Below, piece after piece: positions 1 to 5,176 of a stretch of DNA of 5,176 bases. Origin of the DNA: an uncultured Prevotella sp. Lineage in GTDB: Bacteria > Bacteroidota > Bacteroidia > Bacteroidales > Bacteroidaceae. The stretch spans positions 1 to 5,176 of the forward strand of contig CAJLYG010000212.1 in NCBI GenBank assembly GCA_905210845.1, given 5' to 3'. The position numbers and the translations under genes are program-made. Position 1 is the first letter of the stretch, and each line of letters starts with the position of its first letter. The notes under the pieces are model-generated. The model worked only from the letters and a program-made list of their open reading frames with translations. It was not told the origin of the DNA and did not search any database.

Positions 1-136
1 CACACCAGTCTCATCTGTTGTAATAGTTGCTACCAGTGCATCTTTTTTGTAATAATCCTCACTTTCACCGTCTGCTGCTTTAATGTCCTCTAAGGCGTAA
101 ACCTCAAAAGTAACGTCTTTTAATGAACCAGAGAGA

Positions 137-141
<5 letters not shown>
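1..141 (-). CDS. Fragment of a SpaA/Cna-B-like surface or pilin protein (internal piece, foreign-looking)
   Basis: From 141 down to 1 the minus strand is open for 47 codons with no stop and runs off the window edge. The translation begins EYLSGSLKDV and contains FEVYALEDIK, then DYYKKDALVATITTDETGV. The pattern 'tFEvYAxEDI...YYKKdxLVATiTTDetG' is typical of SpaA-type prealbumin-like (Cna-B) domains in cell-wall-anchored adhesins and pilins of Firmicutes such as Lachnospiraceae and other Clostridia. In those proteins the beta-sandwich domains act as stalk modules, often stabilised by isopeptide bonds. Only the first strands of one domain are present, so no start, stop, signal peptide or LPXTG motif can be seen. 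GC content here is about 40% (48 of 120 in positions 1-120), against about 53% in a sample of the adjoining groEL. This protein type is not expected beside groEL in Prevotella. The family call rests on pattern memory; the left part of the reading frame has no natural start because it enters from groEL sequence. Confidence 0.6.
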
Positions 142-1570
<1,429 letters not shown>

Positions 1571-1843
1571 TTAATCCTCAACGACAGCAAGAACATCACT
1601 CTGACGCATCATCAGGTATTTCTCGCCTTCATTCTCAAGTTCTGTACCTGCATATTTGCCATAGAGAACGGTGTCTCCTTCTTTCAGAACCATAGGGTCA
1701 TCCTTTGTACCATGACCGACAGCAACAACCTTACCACGCTGTGGCTTCTCTTTTGCTGTATCAGGAATAATGATTCCACCTACTTTTTCTTCAGCTGGTG
1801 CAGGAAGTACCAGCACTCTGTCTGCTAATGGTTTAATTTTCAT
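1571..1843 (-). CDS. groES: Co-chaperonin GroES (Hsp10)
   Basis: This is the 10-kDa co-chaperonin whose heptameric ring caps GroEL and controls substrate encapsulation in the cytosol. The 90-aa product has the usual length. It opens [12 protein letters not shown], the standard N-terminal strand. The mobile loop that docks on the GroEL apical domain is intact at about residues 16-34, with the GGIIIP contact motif at 22-27. The C-terminal part contains [13 protein letters not shown] and ends DVLAVVED, as expected. The ATG at 1841-1843 is the obvious start. It is the first gene of the groES-groEL operon, with 39 nt separating its stop from the groEL ATG. No strong Shine-Dalgarno site precedes it, only an AT-rich leader, which is normal for Bacteroidota. 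Confidence 0.98.
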   Translation of the reverse strand: MKIKPLADRVLVLPAPAEEKVGGIIIPDTAKEKPQRGKVVAVGHGTKDDPMVLKEGDTVLYGKYAGTELENEGEKYLMMRQSDVLAVVED

Positions 1844-1852
1844 AATGCTACT

Positions 1853-1900
1853 ATTTAATTATTTATTAATTCCATAGTCAATAACGAATGTGACCGAAAA
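1853..1900 (-). promoter_or_regulatory. Possible groESL promoter region (weak support)
   Basis: The 95 nt between the upstream hairpin and the groES ATG must carry the operon's control region unless it is read through from the exporter gene. The proximal part (1844-1881 on the minus strand) is very AT-rich. It contains TTGACT (1881-1876) followed 17 nt later by TTAAAT (1858-1853), a sigma70-like spacing. No good match to the Bacteroidota TAnnTTTG box is seen. No CIRCE element (TTAGCACTC-N9-GAGTGCTAA) is present, so HrcA control by that operator is not supported. Confidence 0.25.
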
Positions 1901-1938
1901 GCCACTCTCCGTCTAACTTCACGAGAGACATAACGAAA

Positions 1939-1976
1939 ATCGTGCCAAAACTGTCAGATGACAATTTTGGCACGAT
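1939..1976 (-). terminator. Long hairpin, likely intrinsic terminator of the ThrE-like gene
   Basis: Perfect 12-nt arms ATCGTGCCAAAA (1939-1950) and TTTTGGCACGAT (1965-1976) enclose a second inverted repeat, TGTCA-GA-TGACA (1952-1963). Together they give an almost continuous 18-bp stem with one mismatch (C1951/A1964). In minus-strand RNA the stem is followed by a short U-run (GAUUUUCG), so it can act as a terminator about 45 nt after the exporter stop codon. The U-run is short, so partial read-through into groES or a role as an operator for groESL is also possible. Confidence 0.6.
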
Positions 1977-1978
1977 AT

Positions 1979-1998
1979 TACTGACACATCTGTCAGTA
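1979..1998 (-). repeat. Second hairpin sharing the TGTCA half-site
   Basis: This is a perfect 8-bp inverted repeat, TACTGACA (1979-1986) and TGTCAGTA (1991-1998), with a CATC loop as read on the plus strand. It lies directly between the exporter stop and the larger hairpin. Its half-site TGACA/TGTCA is the same as in the centre of that hairpin. The two could fold separately or exchange partners. The function is unknown. Confidence 0.55.
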
Positions 1999-2020
1999 TC
2001 TTCACCATCGACCGGCATTC

Positions 2021-3439
2021 CTATTGGGGCATCTCTCCCAAGTCGACAAACTTGCCGCGTGCCTTGCGCTCTGCGATAAGTGTCTGCAATTTCCTACGCC
2101 GATTGGGCGCAATCCATTTACGGGCAAAGATATTCGGGATGGCCACACCTAAGGCAATCATGATGATCAGCAAGGAACCGTTGATCGCATTATGGGTGGC
2201 AAAGGTCACCTCCCCTACGACACCTTGCATATCAATGATACCATACAGGGCACGATACATCAAGACTCCCGGCACCATGGGAATGACTGCTGGGATGGAA
2301 ATACATTGATGGGGCGTATGGAGGACATGCACTACCTTGATATTGATGATACTGATAATGGCTGATCCACACAGGGTTCCAATGATCGGCCCTAAGTCCA
2401 GGCCGATATTCCCGTTGCTCGGACCTAAGTTAATGAAATTACGCGAGCAAACCGCGATGATCCCACCAATGCCAATCCAGGGCATCAGTCGCTTCGGGGT
2501 ATTGTAGATGGTAGCGAATCCCATGGCCGAGATTCCTGCTGCCAAGGCATACTCCCCGAATGTATGGTGTGGGGTCATGCTCAGGTCCTTGACAAAATTG
2601 TCGATCCCACATACCTTGATGGCCAAGGCGATACCAAAGGACATGGCGACGATCATCAACATGGTATTCGTCGCCCTGACCAGTCCGGTCTCAATATGAT
2701 TATCCAACATGTCGTTGACGAAATTGATCAACGGCACTCCCGGCACGATAAAGAGCGCACATGCCATCAGCGGATGCCAAGGCGTATTGGAATACAGCAA
2801 AGGCTGGAGAGCAGTAGGAATATACGACATCACCTGTGGCGTGGAAATGAGGGCGGACGCCCATGCCAACAGCGTCGAGACGAAGGCTGCCACGGCAAAG
2901 TTGGCGTAAATATTCGAGCCAAGGTGATTCAAGTACATCCTCAACCTGTTGCCAAGGATGGCAGAGATGGAAGCATAGAAAAACGCAGGCCAGTCACATC
3001 CGAACTGAATGCAGAACCCGCCACAGGCAAAGCCAGCGCAAATGGCAACCATCCATTCGTTATAGACACGTGGCGTCCTCGCAATCCGCTCCAATTCCTC
3101 GCCAAACTTGTCAAGGGAGTAATCCTCACGGATCGCTGTCCAAGTCAACTTGCTGACATCCTGGATGATCGTCATGTTGATGACATGCTTGTCACAACGC
3201 TGCATCTTCGTAAAGGAGTGCTCCTCATCACTCAGGTTCACAGTAAGCATATAGTAATCTACCTCTATATGCAAGTTCTCCTCCGGCAGACCCAAATAAG
3301 CGGCCGCGCGCTTCATGTTCCGTAATATGCGGCTGGTATCTGCTGAACTTTCCATTAATAACTGTCCGGTGCGGAGCAACAAGTCCAACTTCCTGCACAA
3401 GACCTGCTTTGAGTTATTCTGAACGCTACAGTCCATCAT
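2021..3439 (-). CDS. ThrE-family threonine/serine exporter homologue (fused two-domain form)
   Basis: This is an inner-membrane protein of the ThrE family, whose Corynebacterium member exports threonine and serine by proton-motive force. Residue numbers below count from the upstream ATG at 3493. About 140 cytosolic residues come first, with the family's opening helix (LLLRTGQLLMESSADTSRIL, 38-57). About ten hydrophobic segments follow (roughly 148-456). The first domain (DUF1212 type) carries FIVPGVPLINFVNDML (248-263). The second (DUF3815 type) spans about 313-456 and carries IPAVIPMVPGVLMYRALYG (400-418). Many bacteria split these domains into two genes; here they form one chain, as in C. 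glutamicum ThrE (about 489 aa). Start choice: ATG 3437-3439 gives 472 aa. The ATG at 3493 (490 aa) lies only 8 nt from the promoter's -7 box and would be almost leaderless. The substrate is inferred from the family only. The gene appears monocistronic and ends in a basic tail followed by the hairpins. Confidence 0.88.
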   Translation of the reverse strand: MMDCSVQNNSKQVLCRKLDLLLRTGQLLMESSADTSRILRNMKRAAAYLGLPEENLHIEVDYYMLTVNLSDEEHSFTKMQRCDKHVINMTIIQDVSKLTWTAIREDYSLDKFGEELERIARTPRVYNEWMVAICAGFACGGFCIQFGCDWPAFFYASISAILGNRLRMYLNHLGSNIYANFAVAAFVSTLLAWASALISTPQVMSYIPTALQPLLYSNTPWHPLMACALFIVPGVPLINFVNDMLDNHIETGLVRATNTMLMIVAMSFGIALAIKVCGIDNFVKDLSMTPHHTFGEYALAAGISAMGFATIYNTPKRLMPWIGIGGIIAVCSRNFINLGPSNGNIGLDLGPIIGTLCGSAIISIINIKVVHVLHTPHQCISIPAVIPMVPGVLMYRALYGIIDMQGVVGEVTFATHNAINGSLLIIMIALGVAIPNIFARKWIAPNRRRKLQTLIAERKARGKFVDLGEMPQ

Positions 3440-3501
3440 CTTGATCTGGTATTTTTCCTTTATCCTAAGAACACAATTTGTCCCACCTTTCATTTCGTGT
3501 G

Positions 3502-3532
3502 CAAAGGTAATAAAAATGCGAGATATTTAAAA
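3502..3532 (-). promoter_or_regulatory. Bacteroidota-type promoter of the ThrE-like gene
   Basis: The minus strand carries TACCTTTG (3509-3502), an exact match to the TAnnTTTG -7 box. TTTT (3532-3529) stands 19 nt upstream at the position of the TTTG -33 box. Transcription should begin near 3496. That leaves only a few nucleotides before the ATG at 3493 but about 57 nt before ATG 3439, which favours the downstream start. Confidence 0.65.
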
Positions 3533-3565
3533 GCTTTCTTGATGATTTATTTTCGTACCTATAAC

Positions 3566-3600
3566 AAAAAATGCCACTATCCTCACGGACAACGGCATTT
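3566..3600 (-). terminator. Intrinsic terminator with GNRA-type loop, minus-strand specific
   Basis: On the minus strand AAATGCC (3600-3594) pairs with GGCATTT (3575-3569). Inside it GTTGTCC pairs with GGATAGT through four Watson-Crick and three G·U pairs, closed by a GTGA loop (3586-3583). Six Ts follow (3571-3566, the first three shared with the stem). The three G·U pairs become A/C mismatches if the plus strand is transcribed, so the 14-bp stem is complete only in minus-strand RNA. It ends the candidate RNA that starts near 3680 and lies just upstream of the exporter's own promoter. Confidence 0.75.
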
Positions 3601-3680
3601 CCTTACAAAACTAAATTAACCACTAAAAAAAATTCTTTTGAACCGCTTTCGCGGGAATACATTCACTATATATACCTTTC
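3566..3680 (-). ncRNA. Candidate small RNA (~115 nt) between two promoters
   Basis: A promoter box at 3693-3686 and a strong terminator at 3600-3566 frame a transcript of about 115 nt with no plausible coding content. It contains a compact hairpin CCGC-GAAA-GCGG (3654-3643) capped by a GNRA tetraloop. A weak outer ATTC/GAAT stem surrounds that hairpin and is followed by eight Ts (3632-3625), which could be an early termination point. The 3' end is the 14-bp terminator hairpin with a GTGA loop. Because the exporter gene has its own promoter downstream of the terminator, this looks more like an independent sRNA than an attenuated leader, though a leader is possible. I do not recognise it as a named RNA family and no target is evident. 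Confidence 0.5.
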
Positions 3681-3685
3681 ACGTG

Positions 3686-3716
3686 CAAAGATACGAACTT
3701 ATTTTGAATGGTGCAA
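3686..3716 (-). promoter_or_regulatory. Bacteroidota-type promoter of the candidate small RNA
   Basis: TATCTTTG (3693-3686) matches the TAnnTTTG -7 box exactly. TTGC (3716-3713) lies 19 nt upstream, or CTTG with a 20-nt spacer, as a partial -33 box. Upstream of it (about 3717-3780) the DNA is rich in A and T tracts, which often boosts promoters. The sequence just after the box, CACGTGAAA, resembles that after the exporter promoter, CACACGAAA. The expected start is near 3680. Confidence 0.6.
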
Positions 3717-3727
3717 GTTTTTTAGAA

Positions 3728-3754
3728 GAAAATTTTCGAAAAACGCCATTTTTC
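3728..3754 (-). terminator. Weak AT-rich inverted repeats after the MaoC-like gene
   Basis: The stretch 3717-3841 after the hydratase stop holds no gene. It contains GAAAAA-CGCCA-TTTTTC (3738-3754) and the adjoining palindrome GAAAATTTTC (3728-3737). These could slow or end transcription of the hydratase on the minus strand, but the stems are all A/T and short, so this is only a weak terminator candidate. The same tracts may instead serve the small-RNA promoter next to them. Confidence 0.2.
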
Positions 3755-3841
3755 TTTGGATTTGACAAAAATTAACCCAATTCCCTAACATTTTGGCATC
3801 TTAAGAATTCCTTTTGTGCACCATCACAAGCTCTTTTGCCT

Positions 3842-4306
3842 TTACTTGAAGTAATAGAGGAAAGTGGCAATCCCCTGCAAAGCTGGCTTACGCTGACCCT
3901 CAATCTCGATGCGGAAATCGATTTCCGTCTTGCAAATGCCATGGAGATTAGCGATGCCATGGAGCTTTGTCACCAAACGGACACGGCTGTCTACCAAGAC
4001 CGGCTGGCCGAAGCGCATCTTGTCCATGCCATAGTTGACCAACATCTTGATATTGTTGACCTCGATAATCTGGCTCCACAGGTATGGAAGCAAGGAAAGG
4101 GTGAGGTATCCATGGGCAATGGTACTCTTGTACGGACTCTCTTTCTTCGCGCGTTCCACGTCTACATGGATCCACTGATGGTCGGAAGTTGCATCAGCAA
4201 AGCCATTAATACGGTCCTGGGTCACTTGCAACCACTCCGAACATCCCAACTCCTCACCTAAGTGTGAGGCAAACTCTTCATAAGAATTGACTACTAATTT
4301 TGCCAT
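3842..4306 (-). CDS. MaoC/NodN-type (R)-specific hydratase (hot-dog fold acyl dehydratase)
   Basis: This is a small cytosolic hot-dog-fold enzyme of the MaoC family, closest in pattern to the NodN/Rv0130 (HtdZ) branch. Members reversibly hydrate enoyl-thioesters or dehydrate (R)-3-hydroxyacyl-thioesters. The product is 154 aa, a normal single-domain length. The hydratase motif FADATSDHQWIHVD (residues 36-49) supplies the predicted catalytic Asp42 and His47. STIAHGYLTLSLLP (61-74) is the conserved central helix region, and VNYGMDKMRF and the following PVLVDSRVR match the C-terminal half of the family. The start is ATG 4304-4306 (MAKLVVNSYEEF), where homologues begin; the frame can be extended to a TTG at 4342, but those 12 residues are not family-like. 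It has its own promoter and an approximately 75-nt leader. The physiological substrate cannot be told, since no fatty-acid or polyhydroxyalkanoate genes adjoin it. Confidence 0.9.
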   Translation of the reverse strand: MAKLVVNSYEEFASHLGEELGCSEWLQVTQDRINGFADATSDHQWIHVDVERAKKESPYKSTIAHGYLTLSLLPYLWSQIIEVNNIKMLVNYGMDKMRFGQPVLVDSRVRLVTKLHGIANLHGICKTEIDFRIEIEGQRKPALQGIATFLYYFK

Positions 4307-4335
4307 AGTTATATAATATAATAATGTATAGTCTT

Positions 4336-4368
4336 GGATCAACAGGCATGGAAGCCTGTCACGGATCC
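4336..4368 (-). other. Leader hairpin upstream of the MaoC-like gene
   Basis: Within the predicted 5' leader, ACAGGC (4342-4347) and GCCTGT (4354-4359) form a perfect 6-bp stem with a 6-nt loop. An outer GGATC (4336-4340) pairs with GATCC (4364-4368). No U-run follows, so it is not a terminator. It may stabilise the mRNA or affect translation; I do not recognise a riboswitch. Confidence 0.4.
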
Positions 4369-4385
4369 CCCATCGAATCCTTCTG

Positions 4386-4416
4386 CAAAAGTACTCATTT
4401 TATTTTGTATGGCAAC
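4386..4416 (-). promoter_or_regulatory. Bacteroidota-type promoter of the MaoC-like gene
   Basis: TACTTTTG (4393-4386) is an exact TAnnTTTG -7 box. GTTG (4416-4413) lies 19 nt upstream as a partial -33 box. Transcription would start near 4380, leaving a leader of about 75 nt that includes the hairpin at 4336-4368. Confidence 0.55.
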
Positions 4417-4441
4417 GGAATTGACCAAAACTTTCAAGGCT

Positions 4442-4600
4442 GAGACAGCCTTTAGCCAAAGGGATTGCAAGAGATGACCTTTTGTCTTGCGAAAGATAGC
4501 CTTTTGAAAGGCGGGAGATAACCTTTTACAAGACGGGAGATGGCTTTTTACGAGACGGGAGATAACCTTTTGGAAATCAGGTAGGAACCGTAGCCTTTTT
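4442..4600. repeat. Imperfect 22-bp tandem repeat array (five clear units, degenerate edges)
   Basis: Five consecutive 22-bp units occupy 4471-4492, 4493-4514, 4515-4536, 4537-4558 and 4559-4580. Each begins RAGATRRCYTTTT and ends with a more variable nine bases, often ARRCGG. Units 3 and 4 match at 18 of 22 positions, and the differences are all transitions. A degenerate copy precedes the array (4442-4463, then a 7-nt spacer), and a partial TAGCCTTTTT (4591-4600) follows. Unit 2 contains GCCTTT-TG-AAAGGC, and unit 1 is flanked by GCAAGA/TCTTGC, so some copies can form hairpins. The period is not a multiple of three and no long reading frame crosses it. It fills most of the 329-nt gap between the AbgT-like gene and the hydratase. 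The T4-5 runs recur about every two helical turns, which may bend the DNA or present sites on one face. Confidence 0.75.
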
Positions 4601-4635
4601 GGGTGACCAACAGGCAGGAAGTAAGGTGACGAGGG

Positions 4636-5176
4636 CTATCCCATCATAAAGACGAAACGGATGGAGAAGTATAGCTCTGCTCCTAAGACATAGATTAAGA
4701 ACCAGGGGGCGGCATAGGTCAACCCGACCGAAAGACTATACAAGATCTCTTTCAGTCGTTTCATCCTCCCACTCATCATCGCGTAGCTAATAGAGAACAC
4801 GCAGCAGGAAAAGCAAACCGATGGGATCAGGCTTTTCGAGAAGCTACTGGGGAACAGGTCGCCTGTCACGCTTAGTAAGACAGCATGCGGGACCGCGGTC
4901 AACAAGACCATCACTACAAGGATAGCGATCAGTTCCACCACGACCAAACGGACAGCAAACCGTTGCTGGAAGTCGAGGTGCTTGATATACTTCTTCTTTC
5001 GGAACACTTTGTTCATCAGGTCAACGACGACGCCAAGCAGGCCTGTCGACCTCATGGCCCCATAGGCAATGCTGACCAGAAGAAGCCACACCAAGACCGG
5101 GGTGGCTAAATTGTCGGAAAAATGCCCGAAGAACCACCTGATGCCCTCGCTGCTGAGCAGGGAGCGCATGGAAGCC
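4636..5176 (-). CDS. AbgT-like membrane protein, 3' portion (5' end outside window)
   Basis: The reading frame enters from the right edge and ends at TAG 4636-4638. The ATG at 5169 is probably internal, since Ala-Ser codons precede it in frame. Counting from that Met (177 aa), the start LLSSEGIRWFFGHFSDNL resembles the AbgT pattern 'LLspeGlRWi...nFv.NF', and the segment to about residue 52 (LVWLLLVSIAYGAMRSTGLL) matches the following helix. Further on, LIPSVCFSCCVFSISYAMMSGRMKRLKEI (114-142) and the terminal helix (about 143-174, WFLIYVLGAELYFSIRF) recall a later AbgT stretch near the middle of the family. AbgT proteins (p-aminobenzoyl-glutamate or sulfonamide transporters) are about 500 aa. 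This chain ends right after that mid-family helix and seems to lack sequence in between. It has about four hydrophobic segments and sits in the inner membrane. It may be a reduced Bacteroidota AbgT variant or a decayed gene; transport function is unproven. Confidence 0.5.
   Translation of the reverse strand, partial: ASMRSLLSSEGIRWFFGHFSDNLATPVLVWLLLVSIAYGAMRSTGLLGVVVDLMNKVFRKKKYIKHLDFQQRFAVRLVVVELIAILVVMVLLTAVPHAVLLSVTGDLFPSSFSKSLIPSVCFSCCVFSISYAMMSGRMKRLKEILYSLSVGLTYAAPWFLIYVLGAELYFSIRFVFMMG

Noticed and set aside
1949..1971. Sigma54-like promoter on the minus strand (TTGGCACG followed by TCGTT)
   Set aside because: The -24 part fits well, but the -12 GC is GT, and the TTGGCACG lies inside a perfect inverted repeat better explained as a hairpin.
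2564..3325. Long plus-strand reading frame (253 codons) opposite the exporter
   Set aside because: It is antisense to a clear ThrE-family gene, its translation is rich in His/Arg/Gln with no recognisable domain, and no promoter precedes it.
3673..3680. Plus-strand TACCTTTC as a promoter box
   Set aside because: It lacks the final G, and reads toward the 3' end of the hydratase with no plus-strand gene to serve.
3571..3765. Plus-strand reading frame of 64 codons in the exporter-hydratase gap
   Set aside because: It crosses the terminator hairpin and promoter of the candidate RNA, has low-complexity content and no promoter or homology visible.
3836..4261. Plus-strand reading frame (141 codons) over the MaoC-like gene
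   Set aside because: It is antisense to a gene with intact catalytic motifs; shadow frame.
4442..4600. CRISPR array
   Set aside because: The units are directly tandem at 22 bp with no unique spacers, and no cas genes are visible.

Overview
The window looks like a Bacteroidota chromosome segment, most likely Prevotella or a close relative in Prevotellaceae. Three things support this: the GroES and GroEL sequences, the Bacteroidota-type promoter boxes (TAnnTTTG about 19 nt from a T-rich upstream box), and the absence of strong Shine-Dalgarno sites. No database search was possible, so the genus is inferred. Every supported gene lies on the minus strand, so transcription runs from right to left.

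From right to left: (1) 5176-4636 is the 3' part of a membrane protein resembling the N-terminal half of AbgT-family transporters, cut by the window edge. (2) 4635-4307 is non-coding and holds an array of 22-bp imperfect tandem repeats, then the promoter and a leader hairpin of the next gene. (3) 4306-3842 is a MaoC/NodN-type (R)-hydratase. (4) 3841-3440 is non-coding and AT-rich. It holds a strong-looking promoter, a candidate RNA of about 115 nt ending in an intrinsic terminator whose G·U pairs only work on the minus strand, and a second promoter. (5) 3439-2021 is a one-piece ThrE-type threonine/serine exporter homologue. (6) 2020-1844 holds two hairpins built from the same TGTCA half-site, one a likely terminator, then the groES upstream region. 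(7) 1843-140 is groES-groEL, the chaperonin operon.

The main anomaly is at the left end. groEL reads perfectly up to about position 145, some 80 residues before its expected end, and then stops. From there to position 1, another frame on the same strand is open and encodes what looks like a SpaA/Cna-B prealbumin-like domain, typical of surface and pilin proteins of Gram-positive Firmicutes. A chimeric join in a metagenome assembly is the simplest explanation; a real insertion or rearrangement is less likely because GroEL is normally essential.

The genes do not form one pathway. The chaperonin operon, the exporter, the hydratase and the AbgT-like protein appear to be separate housekeeping or transport units, each with its own promoter. 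No phage, IS element, CRISPR array, tRNA or rRNA is visible. The parts worth following up are the intergenic elements: the candidate small RNA, the 22-bp repeats and the paired TGTCA hairpins.
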